Part shown: piece by piece, positions 11,266 through 24,147 of the stretch | How the letters are laid out: each line of letters starts with the position of its first letter | Numbering within the stretch: position 1 is the first letter of the stretch | DNA from: Oscarella lobularis | Taxonomy: Eukaryota; Porifera; Homoscleromorpha; Homosclerophorida; Oscarellidae | Direction of reading: 5' to 3' | NCBI RefSeq assembly: GCF_947507565.1 | Contig: NC_089176.1 | Location: 1,364,001 to 1,428,000 of the forward strand | Length of the DNA stretch: 64,000 nt | Notes under the pieces: generated by a model | Told to the model about the DNA's origin: nothing | Seen by the model: the letters and a program-made list of their open reading frames with translations, nothing else | The model's database searches: none | Made by a program: the position numbers and the translations under genes

Positions 11266-14200
11266 ATGGCGTCTCGTGACCGCTATTATCAAATGATGAG
11301 GGAATCTAAGCGCGATCAACTGGAAGCAGAAGCGAAGCTTTTTCACGACTTCCTTTTGCAGTCTGAGGCTCTTCCTCTAGGGCGCATTGTCCCGCGTGCC
11401 GACCTGAAGGAACTATTCGAGAAATTTCGCTCTAACCCTGATTTGGAACCAGGAATGAAGTTTGAGAAGTACATCACCGTCATGGTGCAATTTGTGGGCG
11501 GCCTTAAGCACAGGAAGTTCAAATCCTTCGAAATTTGTCCTTGGCCTCCTAGCATGACAGATCAAGAACTTGTTCATCTGTACTTGGAAGAAAGAGAAAA
11601 GTTCTTTGAATCTACTACTTCTGGCACCTACAGAACGTTGATAAACTTTCTCCGAGGCCAAAGCAATAGCACAATCTTACGGTATGATGTGCAAATCTGC
11701 AAACTTCACTTTTAATTCTTTGCAAATATTCTAGAAAAGCAATGGGCCTAACAAAGTTTGATGTTGAACTGTCTTTTGACTGCAGTCATTTGGGACACAT
11801 CGACTTCGGAAAAGTCTCTACTTCTAGCAAAAAGGAAGCCGTAATCCGCATTCTGAATAAATCAAAAGAATATACAGTTAAGCTAATGAACTGTATCACC
11901 ACCAACGCAAGCGGAACGTTTGCTCTTGAAGACGAGTTGAAAATTGGAACAGATGAAGGCAGTGTAGAAATTGAGCCTGAGGAAGAGTACTCGGTGCTGT
12001 TGATATTTTCTCCCAAGAGCGTCAGCATGCACGCAACGCAGATCTTCTTTGAGTTACGTGACAGCCAGTCTGGAAAAAAGTTTGATATGCACTGCTACGC
12101 AAGGGGGAGCGTTTCACGTTCTGAAATGAATCCTCCACAAGTAGTTTCTTCCAAACCCCGACTTCGACGACCTCGGGGTCAATTCGAAACAGTTCATGGT
12201 GTTAAGCCACCAAGGTGATCTAATTAATTCCTTGGCGCTCTTGCAGAATTTTTTGTTGTATGGTTTTTTATTAGACCCTACCATGCTCTTCGATCGGGTA
12301 ATTTGGGAGATTACAAAATTCCAAAAAATTTTCATGAACATATCGCCCATGGCCGACCAACTAAAGAATTTGAGAAATTGCTTTGCAAAGCACTAGGTGA
12401 GGGTAACTACGAGGAAAAACTGCAATCTCTGCTCTGGGCCGAAGAACGACAGATGCATATTGACATAAAAAAATACGACAGAAAGGAGAGAATGGAATTA
12501 GATTTCGGAGGACTTTTCAAGCTAGAGGTTGAACTTTTATATTACTTTTGATGCCTTTAAGACGTTTTAAACTTGTGTTAGGTCAAGGGTCTTGCAGAAA
12601 ATCGTCCGTCACTAGTGAGAGGTGATCGCATTACTGTCATCGTTGAAGAATCGCAGAGAAGATACGTTGGGTACGTTCATCACGTGGAACTGGAGCAAGT
12701 GAAACTGAAATTTCACTACAGGTAGAATGAATGAAAACCTATTGCTAATTTGACTACTTTAGTTTTCTTATTTTTATTTAGCTTTCAAGATAAAGAGTTC
12801 CTTGCTGGAAAAAGATTTTATATTACTTTCGCGTTTCATCGTGTTCCAATGAGAGTGATGCACGAAGCTGTCTGCAATTCTAGCCACATGATTCCGACCG
12901 TGCTCTTCCCCAAAGCCGTTATGAAGTCGTTTCAGGTACAAAGCATAGAACGGTAAGATCGGTTTCTATAGTACACTTTCTGCGGTATAAACGTATTGAT
13001 AATACCAGGTTTTATGACAAGGACTTAGAGTCCAACGCAGAACAGAGAAAAGCAGTCGAGAACATTGTCAGTGGAACGTCAGGATCGGCTCCGTATATCA
13101 TTTTTGGTCCTCCGGGTACAGGAAAAACCAAAACTACCGTGGAAGCTATCAAGCAGGTTAATTATGAGCAATTTATTGGTGCGATGCAACTAGTTCTAAC
13201 ATACGGGCTGGTGCACAGGTTTTACAAAAAAGTCCTAACGTCAGAGTCTTAGCATGTGCGCCATCAAACAGTGCAGCTGATCTCATCTGTGAAAACGTCT
13301 TGAAACACATTGACGTCCGACACGTGTTTCGTATGAACGCTGAAGGAAGGAACGAATTCAGAATTGCTAAACAAATTATGGTAAGTTGAGCTTCTATGCG
13401 TTTTTTCAAATCAACACACTCTAATCAAGGAAGTGTCTTGTTATGACTACCGCACAAAATCTTTCAAATTTCCTGACAAACAAGAACTTAGTCGCTACAG
13501 AGTTATTGTCACTACCCTAGTCACAGCTGGCAGGTTTGGACGGGAGAAATAGTTGTGCCTTAGATTATTAAATATGATGAATGTAGGTTAGTCTCTGCAA
13601 AAATTGGAGAAACATTTTTCTCGCACATCTTCATTGACGAGGCCGGCTATGCAACGGAACCAGAGACTTTGATACCTTTATCAGGTCTACTTAACGACAG
13701 CAGTCAGCTTGTCTTAGCTGGCGATCCTAAGCAACTCGGGCCTATACTCAGATCAGCTATTGCCACGACGTATGGCTTGCAGGTGTCACTGTTGGAACGT
13801 CTCATGACTACGAAGTCTCTTCCTTACATCCGAAAAGAAAAAAGTCCTCATTACAATGATCGACTCGTGACAATGCTTATCAACAACTACAGATCGCATC
13901 CCGACATCATTACGGTTTCCAACGAGCTGTTTTACAACAACGAGCTGAAGTATAGAGCGGACGCAGGACTTCGATCCTGCTTTTGCAAATGGGAACACTT
14001 ACCTAAAGCAGACTTTCCTGTTGTCTTTGATGACGTAATCGGAAAAGACACAAGGAAACCCGACAGCCCTTCCTTTTATAATCCAGCTGAGATCATAAAA
14101 ATTGTCGAGTGGGTCGATCGCCTTCTGAATGACACCAAAGGAATCGGTGTAAGGGCAGAGGACATTGGAATTATTTCTCCTTACAGAAAACAGGCAAGCT

Positions 14201-14811
14201 TTCTCACGTACAAAATTCGTGACATACCAGTAAATGGCTTTCTAGGTTCAGGAAACAAGAATTGCAATTCGAAAAGAGCTCAGAGTACGAGATGAAATTA
14301 AAGTTGGAACAGTTGAAGAATTTCAGGGCCAGGAGAGGCTTGTTATAATTATTTCGACGGTAAGAAGCGACGAACAATATCTCGCTGACGACGCCTACTA
14401 TAAACTCGGCTTTGTGAAAAGTCCTAAGGTAACCCAAAATTTCCACGTCTTATCCTAAATGCATTTTATATGATGTTACTTAGAGATTCAATGTTGCAAT
14501 TACTCGAGCCAAGGCGCTACTCATCGTCGTTGGCAATCCGTTCTTGCTGAAGTTTGACAATTCCTGGAACAGGTAAAGGCACTCTTTAATAATTAAAAGT
14601 AAAATTTTTGACACAATTTTTTAGGTTTATGACGCACGTGTTTGAGAGAGGAGGTTTTCGTGGCAACACTGACTTCCTTCCTTCTCCAGACTTTGAGTGT
14701 CCCGAAAGCGACGATCACAGCGATGTCGTTGCCCAAGGGGCGGGAAATGAGGACAAAGGCTCGGAGTTCAGTAAGCAAATTGATCATCCGTGGAGAAGTG
14801 ACAGAATATAA
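11266..14811 (+). CDS. MOV10-like SF1 RNA helicase
   Basis: Twelve exons can be laid out from ATG 11266 to TAA 14811: 11266-11681, 11735-12214, 12275-12527, 12582-12721, 12782-12952, 13009-13156, 13219-13380, 13430-13533, 13587-14193, 14246-14428, 14484-14572 and 14625-14811. After an N-terminal domain comes a beta-rich region (about residues 140-300). The MOV10/Armitage signature [13 protein letters not shown] precedes the helicase core. Core motifs are [11 protein letters not shown], Ia [48 protein letters not shown] and [11 protein letters not shown], and [18 protein letters not shown]. The DEAG box is typical of MOV10 rather than UPF1. The C-terminal tail is acidic. Family members unwind RNA 5'-3' and act in RNA silencing and antiviral or retroelement control. 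Exon 9 uses a GC donor (CAG then GCAAGC at 14194), conserved in the second copy. Confidence 0.9.
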
Positions 14812-15399
14812 CCTATCTACTGTATCTTGCGTGTGCATGGGCTTGTCTGTAGCTGCATCCTGATAATTGCGTGTTTGCTCATTTTTGTCAGCCTGTTTGT
14901 AAGTACTGTACGACCACGGTTTGTCTACGTAGCTTTCTTCTGTCAGTAGGCATCTAGCTTGCACTTACACACGTCTTTTCCTGGCATTCTCAAGCTTGGT
15001 TGAAGAAGTACCGGTAGTAGCAACCTTCTTTTCTCTGCATCTTCCCATTTTGTTCGGTATGAGCTGGGAGTGCCGCTGCTGCACGTGCGCTAGCTAAATC
15101 GAAACTTCCTTCTCTGTCAGCAATCTCACCGAAAAGAGCCTGCTGGGTGTCAAAATCTTCACTGCAAAGGTCAAAATGTAAGTACCTACTGTACAGTATT
15201 AGTGCGGTGCATCCGGAAAGGGAATACCGTGACGCGAAGGCCACAACTCTTGTTCCCGGAAATTTTGGTTTTGTGGTGCTAGCACAATTGCTAAAACTAA
15301 ATTCTGCTATTGGCAACTCCGAACGGTACTGTAGTACTACACAGTGCCGCTTTTGAGACCTCGGACGCGCCCACGCTTTATCACGTACTGTTCAGTAGG
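14812..15399. other. Intergenic, promoter side of NACHT gene
   Basis: No gene is supported here. Short ORFs on both strands lack domain or splice support. The interval must hold the 3' end of the helicase and the promoter of the NACHT gene. Confidence 0.4.
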
Positions 15400-18300
15400 A
15401 TGACGGAACGAGTTTTGAGAAAAGTGTCAAAGTTCATTCCACCTCAAAGGCGGGCTTCTATTGCGCGGCTGCTTAACGTATCAGAGCGCGACATTCAAAC
15501 AATAAAGCACAACTGCTCCGATGACACGAAAAGGCAAACGTTTGAGTTTCTTTCGAATTGGAGAGACTCGCGTGGTTCTAGTGCGTCATACGCCGACCTT
15601 AGAGAAGCAGCAGTCGTTGCTCGATGTAGTGAAGCTGTTGGAGGTGAGACGGACCTGACGTCTATACGAAGCTGATCTATTTCTTTTCAGCAATTGATGA
15701 AGAGAGCGACGTTCATGTACCAAAGAGAGAGGAGGTTGGCAATGCTAAAGTTGATGATGACAGAACGAGAAGTATTCAGCAGCTGAAAGGTATTGCAGCG
15801 GTTAATGCTGAATTTTGCTACCAAGTTGATGATCTGGCGAATGCTCTTGGTATTTCGCACCATGCCCTATTAACTTTCAAGGAAGATTTTCGTTCGCAAG
15901 CTGGAGAACAGGCTGCTGCGATTATCACAGCGTGGGAAGAAAAAGAAGAAGACGCCACCGTTGATGAACTACGAAGGATTTTGGCGGAAAATAATCTAGC
16001 TCATGTCTTGGTAGTTCAGCCATCATCTATTCCTTGCAGAGAAGCCGACAGTAGTTATAGGCATAGATTGCTTTGTGCCTATTTGAGCCATCTTATTGAA
16101 GAGAACACATTCGTCAACGTGCTTGGAACGAAGGCTGGAGGAGATAGGCAACTTCTGAGATTGGAAAAAGTCTATGTATCGCTTAAAATAGACTCAGAGT
16201 GCACAGAATACCAAATCCGTCACTCTAATCAGCAGGTAGACACTGAGATAAAAAAATATTACGCGAGTGCTGGTATAAAGCTACACAACAAAGAGTGGGA
16301 CCAACTTTCTGCGGAAGAACAGCTCTCACTGTCGCAAAAGTATCTCGGCGAATTGCCTCTTAGCGCTAATTCACTGCTTGACCAAGAAGTTGACGAAGAA
16401 CAAGATTCTCAAACAAATATTCCCTTTGGCGTCGTCTTTAGAGACAATCCTGCGTTAGTTATTCTAGGAGACCCTGGCAGTGGGAAGACAACCATGGTAC
16501 GATGGCTGACTCTGAAATTAGCCAGAGCCTTTTTTGGAAAGTTGAGCGGCCAATCCAAGAGTACGTCCGTTGAAGTGCCTTTGAGCGAAGTTAACACTGA
16601 ACTAAGCATCTCTGAAGAAACTTTTGACTTAGGTCCAATTCGTCTTCCGGTATTCGTTCGCGTAGCTGATTTTGCTCAGTATTTGTCAGAGCAAAGCAAA
16701 AAGCAGCCTAGATCTAATCACGAGCTTGCAGATTTTTTGGGCAGTAAGCATCATGGTAACGTTGAAAAGGACAATCTCGTCGTCTTTGGACCGGATCTTA
16801 ATAAAATAATTAGAGTAGAGTTGGAGAGCAATCGTGTAGTTGTCGTACTTGACGGACTTGATGAAGTAACAACGTCTCGTCAGGCAGTGCTGCAAGCGGT
16901 GGAAGACTTCATGACCAATCACGTTTTGTCTGATGGCAACGCGAACCAATCACGAAAGCCATCTACGCGTAATCAGATTGTTGTTACTAGCCGCATAGCA
17001 GGCTATCGCGCTTCTTCAATACAAAAAGCTGGCGTTGCTCGTGGAGTAGTTCAGAAGATGAACAGAATCGCTGTTTCACATTTCTGTGACAGCTGGATGC
17101 TGGCATCGTTTGCTGATCACGTTCCTGGCAGCCTAGACAAGGAAGAAGGATTGCGACGGGCAAAAGAGGCATCTGCAGGTTTGCAACAAGCTCTCTTTTC
17201 TTCCACGCATCCGACACTGTATCAGTTGGCCTCGAACCCTCTTCTTCTGACCGTCTTGGCCGTTATTTACAAAAAATCAAAGAACCTTCCGCGAAAGAGA
17301 ACGCGAGTCTATGACGCTGCTATAAACTTTATGGCAGACAAGTGGCGAGAGACCAAATCCAACCGAGAAACTGGTAACTGTATTATAAATGAGAGTGCGC
17401 TAATGGAATCACTTATGCGGATCGGTTACTATTTTCACGGAGAAAGTCGCACTGGCTACCTTTCAAAGGAAAAGTTGCTGAAGCATTTGAAATTATATTA
17501 TTGTGACGCAGTGAGAGCTGCGGGCGAGACAGAAAAAAATTATGAAGAAGTCGCCTCTGTTCTTTTTCAAAGGCTGCACGAGAGCGTTGGTCTTCTTGCA
17601 GAAAAAGCTAATGAGTGTTACGGTTTCATTCATTTGTCTTTTGAAGAATTTCTTGCTGGCAGAGAACTGGTAAGGATTGAGGAGCCTGAAAAGACTCTAA
17701 AGGCAATTCAAAAGCTTAGCTTTGATCCGAGATGGAAAGAGCCTATTGCGCTTGGTTTGGGCTACGCCAGCATTCACTGGCACCCAAACCACTTCAATTC
17801 TCTTATATCTAGGCTTATTGAGTGTTCCACGGAGGAAGACGTATTGCCGCGAACGACTTTACTTGTTGTCCACTCTTTGAATGAATTTGAAGATGAATGT
17901 TTGAGCGAAAAAACGGTTGAAAAGTTGCAGAGGCAATTGGTAACGTTTTATGCAAAAAATGCCTCTAGACCGTCGGGCTTCGTCTGCAGACAGCTTCTGT
18001 GTGCTTTGAAGCAAACGACAAATATTAGCAGTCTTAGAGAAGTGCTTGCATCTGTCCTTAAATCCATCGTCAGGGCTGGTTCGTGTCAGGACAGTTGTAC
18101 GGCAGCTGTGCTGTTGGAACGCCTTGAACTACTTGATATTGGTTCTCGTAAAGAACTTTCTGTTAATTTACATAAGGATCACTCTGATTTTAAATGGCCC
18201 ATTCACGGAACACTTCGTCGTGCATCTTCTCCCCGCCAAGACACTCTACTGCAAGTTTACCTTCATCCAGGAGTGTTCATTGGTGGGGAATTTGGCGAGG

Positions 18301-21300
18301 AAAGACTGAATTACAGCATAGCTCACAACAGTGAGCGGAAGACCCTCAAGGAGATTGAACGTACTAGGAAAAACTTGCAAAGTCTGTTGAAAGATTTTGA
18401 ATGGCCTTACTTCTTCCTAGAGAATTATGAAGACGATTTTACTATTGACACTCTACTTTCCTTCTGGTGGATGAAGTGCATTGTTTTTGCGGCCGTGACT
18501 GCAGCCTCTCACCTTTACAATTTTCTTTATATGTCGTTACTGTGCAAGGAAGATCCACGTGAGATTTCTGTTACTCTGGCCTCTCTGTTTGGCTGCTTTA
18601 GTCCTCCACCTCTTCTGTTATTAGAACTTGAAGAGAGCTCAGTAATAGAAAGATTGACGCTGACGGAAAACTTCGGAGCTCTTCTTGACGACGATAAGGA
18701 GTCTCCTAATAGTAATAGATTTGTTAGACAAGCTATTCTCAAGCTTTTTCAAAAGTTGAGGTTTGTGTTTCCGCTGGCAATACGACGTCTGTCTTTCATC
18801 AATAAACTTCGGAGGTTTGAAATGTTGCTCTCATCTAAGCCTGCAAATCTAATATCTCAAATTTTTGATACGTGGAACGCACATTTTGTCACAATATGTT
18901 GCACCCACGATAGGCCAAGTTGTTGGTCTCAGTTGACAGAATTTTGCGACTTTACGAAGCGAATTGACCAATGCTTTGCTCTAACGTTACAAGAGAACTG
19001 CACCTTGTTAGACGACAGTGAACGACTAGGGCTTTTTGACGTTACGAAGCAGCTAAGGCAATGCGAAAAAGAGAATCAAAGACAAGCGATTGAAACTATG
19101 CTAGAAGATCTAGAGTTAGTATTTAGACGAACAGAAGAAGGGCAGAAAATGGCAGAAAGTCGTCTTGATCTTTTGAAAGACAGTGTTCGTTGCAAGAAGG
19201 ACGTTATGCAGTGCGAGGATAGGTTGCGCTTGTCAAGAATGAATTCTTGTGAGCTGCTCGTTACTCCTGCTTTTGCAGATTCTGCTGTAAAGCAGTTTTT
19301 GCAAGCAGATAACTGTAAGATGTTGGTCCGCCTTAGGCAAGACACTTCACTAACTAGCGTCTTCGTTGCTTTATTCGGAGGCGTTCCTCTTGTTGGCTAT
19401 CCTAGCAAAGTACGAGCCTTTCAAAAGGTACAGCTGTACAAGCATTTGTCCTCTTTTGAACAGAAGCAACTGAAAGATCTGCATTTTGCTTTTGAGGAGA
19501 ATGAAACTGTAGCACGTCAAGTGTATGAAGAAAATAAGACATTTTCAGGAAAGATGCCGTTAAGTGCTTTGAAAATCATTCAGCCTTCCTTTCGTCTTGA
19601 ATGCATGTACAGGCCATCGTCATTTTTTGATAAACAGCTGATTGCTGCATTGCAATTGTCTGAAAGCCAAGGAGAAAAATGTTACACTTGTTCTTTGCTC
19701 AGTGCGGCTAAAGAAACTTTGAATAGCAAAAACCTAAACGAGGTGCATGATGCTGCATTGATATGCTGTGCTCTGGGCAACGTGGAAGATCTGCTATCGG
19801 AAAGTTGTTTGGATTCCGCTAATTTCACAGCCATACATTCAGCTCTAAGCGAAACTCTGAAAGCCGTTGCAGATCCTGCATCTCGCGCTTGGTTGCAGCT
19901 CACTAAGTATTTTCAACCGGTGCTAGACTCACCAACTGGTAACACCTTACTACATACTTTCTTTGAAGCTTTTCTTGAATTTGGAGGCCGCCCAGATCCT
20001 GATTTGTTTGTTCAAATGTATAATCGCGCTAGCAACCAAAAGCCGGTGCGTTTATATTTAGCCGCAGAAATACTGGCTTGCATACTGTCAGAAATTGAGG
20101 AGGAAGACGGTTACGTCTACTCGTTCGACGTCTTTGAAAAGTTGTTTCCAGTGAATACTGACTCAGACAAAGTAGACTTATCCATCGTCATTTTGAACCT
20201 TTCGAAGACCTGTTCTCTTCACTGGTGGGGAAGGAAGAAAACGGTGCCAGTTTTAGAGATGCAGCATGTTTGTAATGCGTCTTCCAGTGGTACAGTGCTT
20301 TCAGATGTGTTCACGCTGGATCTTCTTAAAATCCTTCGAGGAATTCAAGTAGCTTCTTCATATTGGAAAGAACTCCTTTACCTTTTGAAGCCTTTGGCAC
20401 CTGACCCAAAACTGCAAACTCTCTGGAAACTGTTTCATTTTTCACTAAATGCAAGGAACTTACGCTACAATAACTGGACAAAACTGCGCTCAGCTAGAGA
20501 CGATCTAAGAAGCATCATTTGCGAGACAAGTGACCGCGATTTCTTTTGGGGACAGGCCCTAATTGCAATTATGACATTCTTTCCCAACGAAGAAGAACAA
20601 ATGTTCAATCGTCTCGTTTCTCATGCTGAAGGACTATGCAATAAGCTTGAATCATTTCAGCTGCTATTCTGGGTTCAGCCTTACGTTTGCACTAAAAATA
20701 GAAACGTTGCTTTGGAACGGTGCAAACAGTTTGCTTTCACCGTTCATGACCTTACCGACAGAGCTAGATGCTATGTCAGATTAGCTGCCGCTGAGCAACC
20801 TAACAACAGGTTAGCGTTTCTAACTGAAGCCGTTAGCTGTTTAGAGCAGCATTTTTCATCAAAGGATAACGAAGTCTCAGCCGTAGCTCTGCAAGAGATT
20901 TATCTATTTGTGAAAAATTGGCGCAAAGCGGAGAGCACATGTTCTCTTTTAACTGATTTTTACAACGTCTTGCCTACAAAATTTAAAAAGCTTTTACTTT
21001 CCACCGAATTGCTACATCCAGCAGGAATGCAACTACTTCATAAGATCTCCGCTAAAACCATCAAACCTGAATGCTATGCCATTCTAGTTCTTGCTTTTCG
21101 AGTGCGGGATGCTTTAGTTTTTAGTAACAGCTGCTTAGAGTTGCGTAAAGAAAAGTTTATCTGGGCAGTTGTGGCGGAGAGCGGGAGGAAAAAGAACGAC
21201 TTAAAGGAGGCGGCTTTACGAAGGCTTTATCATTTAACAGAGCAGGGATGTTTAGACTTGACTGTGTCCAGTGCTCTGTGTCTGGAAAGTTTGCTCTTCC

Positions 21301-23357
21301 AAGCTATTGAAAGAAACCAAATAATTGACATTCTTTCTTTTCTTCGTCCGGCATCAGTTTGCGCTGTAGAACTGTTTTTCACCTGGCTGTGTTGTGACAA
21401 ACTTGATCAAGATATCTGCGCCTTTTCTGCATTGATCTGGGCGGAGGTTCATGGTCTAAATTCAACTGTTAAAGGATATGTTTCAAACTTGCTCCACAGC
21501 GAACTGGACATCTATCGGCATCGCGCTGAAAAGCTTTGCCTTCGTAGTTGGCGTCCTTACTACACGGCATTTGAAAAACAGGAATTTCTTCAAAGCGTCT
21601 CCTCGAGCTGGTTACTGCGATGGATTTGGCATAATGATCTAGGCTTTTTTGAAACTCTCTTGTTGGCACCGGAAGAGGAGCATACCTTACGTCTGCTTGA
21701 GTACATTGGTGCCGCAGACGAGCTGGTAGGAAGCAGAATGATTGAATATATCTGCACAGGTACGCAGCCGTCTGTTCGAAAGTGCTTGATGTCGTCGCTC
21801 TGTAGTTTATGCCATCTAGACGGAGACGTCAACCGTACACTTCCTGACGAGTGTTTGAAACACTTGGAAAGTGCTGTTTTCTTTCTTTTTCTCGACCCTG
21901 ACGCAACTGAATTTGATCCAACAAGTTCACAAATGAGGTTTTGTGGTTGCAACGGAGCGAATTTGCTTCAAGAAGCTGAAAAAGGCGTTGGTGAAGAATT
22001 TCAAATAGATAGTAGCTTGATTTGTAGGCAGATATGCGAAAAGTACTTCCCTACAGTCATGCGCTTCTTTCGGGAAGCGCTCTTTGTAATCCACAATGGC
22101 ACAATTTCTACTGAATCGCAAACTTGGGCGGTGAAACGATTTATACGCAACTTTACAAAACTTGCCGAAGACAAGGACAAGAAAGACTCCGGAATTTCTT
22201 TATCAGTGCAGGCTATAAAATTTATGCTATCTGAAGTTCTTAGACTTAATTGGATTCCAGACGAAAAGGCCATGGATCCAGTTGGTCATTTATTAAAAAC
22301 CGCAAAAGACGTTAATCCGCAAGTCTTAGACGTTATTGTACAATGCATCTGTTATTCAGCTGGAAGTAAAACGACTTTCAACGCTTTGGGGCTTAATGAG
22401 GTTATCGGAAATTCCGATATCGGTGATTTGATGATTTGTCTGGGGGCATTGGCTCGACGGACTCCGGCTGCGTTATGTAATATTGCAGACAAGCGCCCCG
22501 AATTAGCTTCTATCCTTCGCTCTATTTTGGAGCCGAAAACGCACGGATTTGTTGCATGTCAAGGTGCTCTGGCAGCGTTAGCTTCTCTTGACTGCCTAAC
22601 CCGACAGTCTGTGGAGGTGATCTTAGGAAGTCTGCGGTATAATAGATTTACAGCTAGAGTGATTTTCTTCGAAGTGAAGAACATACGCTCTGTTGAAGAC
22701 GATGCTTTGGAGCTCCTTCAAAGCCGACTCAACAGTAGGAGTGCCCTTGAGGTAGCTGTAGTGGCTCGCCTTTTGGGTTTTTTAGCGAAACACCGCGGGC
22801 TAACGTCTAGCCAACGGTCTGGCTTGATATCTTCACTCCAGGAAGCAGCTGGAAAGTTGTCAGAATTTATATTTGACCAACCCCTCTATCCTGCTTGGCT
22901 CTCTGGCAAAGCCCACACCTTGAAGACCTTGTCGTCTCTTCTTTCAGAAACTCTGGCGGAAGTGATGAGAATTCTTTTGCAAGAGCCAGCTTCTGTACCG
23001 TATCAACTTGGCGAACCCGACTCTAAAGGTGTGTACCAGTACGTTGCGAAATATGATAGTCCAACGGAGAAAGATGCTACTGCTACTCCAATCTGGTACA
23101 AATATAGGCCGTCAAGGAACTGCTGGTATTGGACACCGTTCGAAAATTATATCTGTTGGATGCCGGTGTCAACGATTGAAGTGCGCAAGCATGATAAAGT
23201 GGCAGATGGGGAACAGGGAAAATGGACTGGTGATAAACCAGTAGAGCCAAATCAACGTCAGATTCGCTTTCTAAATCAGCGAAATCCCAAACCGTCAGAA
23301 AAAATTGTAGGGTACAATGACGAAACTGTGTTTGACTTTGATCCGCATTGTCCGTAA
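15400..23357 (+). CDS. Giant Death-Death-NACHT protein
   Basis: Two exons: 15400-15643 and a single 7.67 kb exon 15691-23357, about 2,636 aa. The first in-frame ATG is used; the frame is open further 5' but without an ATG. Residues 1-85 form a Death-like fold (RRASIARLLNVSERDIQTIK, then FLSNWRDSRG). Residues of about 110-200 form a second one (LANALGISHHALLTFK, then IITAWEEKEED, DELRRILAEN). The NACHT domain follows from about residue 330: Walker A ILGDPGSGKTTM, Walker B VVVVLDGLDE, sensor IVVTSR, and the winged-helix motif FIHLSFEEFLAGREL near residue 650. The remaining 1,900 residues are helical, with no LRR, WD40 or ankyrin repeats that I can see, and end in a Trp/Tyr-rich segment (IWYKYRPSRNCWYW). 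By family this should be a cytosolic sensor or scaffold using death-fold recruitment. Confidence 0.88.
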
Positions 23358-23623
23358 AATTGCTGTGGTGGTTTGTCTCTTGCCATACGAGTTTATTGAT
23401 CCACCCGTGTTTTTCGCGGTCGTAAATCGTAGAGCCCGGATAACGTGGCGCTCCTATTTAGTATCTAGTGGCAGTGTCAAGAAGAATCTATCCACCGTAG
23501 TTACTGTAGTCAGAGAAACAATATCAGTCGCAAGACGAGTGAAGGGAAAATTGTCATCATCTTTCCTTAGTTTCCTGCCTACTGGCTACCCACTCTCTTT
23601 TTACGTTCACGATACCAAATAGC

Positions 23624-23725
23624 AGTTTAAAAGATTGACGGGAAATTTCAAGTAAAGGCAAGATCAGAGCGTTTATGTCACATAAACGCTCTGATCTAAG
23701 AAATTTCCCGTCAATCTTTTAAACT
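23624..23725. repeat. Near-perfect 102-bp palindrome
   Basis: The outer arms AGTTTAAAAGATTGACGGGA and its complement are perfect through GAAATTTC. An 11-nt stretch on the left arm is unpaired. The inner arms AGATCAGAGCGTTTATGT pair perfectly around a 2-nt centre. It lies 267 bp after the NACHT stop codon. It may be a fold-back element or a transcript-end hairpin; there is no coding content. A small second hairpin (GTGAGCC-TTTT-GGCTCAC) follows at 23728-23745. Confidence 0.8.
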
Positions 23726-23745
23726 ATGTGAGCCTTTTGGCTCAC

Positions 23746-24147
23746 TGAGTCAGCTGTTTTTGACGCTTTTTCACACCATAGTTCAACGCTCTTCTTTCAG
23801 CCAAGCACATTTACCAAATTTGGCTACTGACATTGTCTGTACGAATCCCAGAATTATTTTCAACTTTCAAGTGACAGTGTTTATCCGTATCTAATTTGGT
23901 CTTCGAGTCACGTGATCTGCAGACGTCGGGGTCTTTTGCTTTTAGGATTGTTTCTCCGCTCACCCTTTGCGCAGAAAGGTTAGCACTTAGTACCGTAGGC
24001 TTTTGTCTGGCAACGATTGGTGACGCGGGTCCCTTATGGGCAAAAGTGCACTTGTGTACCTTCCTTGTACCGTAACCAAGCACTCGTTCCATCATCAGTA
24101 TAGCACTTAGGCCTATATGTTAGATCCGGCACAGTTCAGTGCGAGCG
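23746..24147. other. Intergenic before CARD gene
   Basis: No gene is supported. The interval is the likely promoter and 5' UTR of the CARD gene. Confidence 0.4.
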
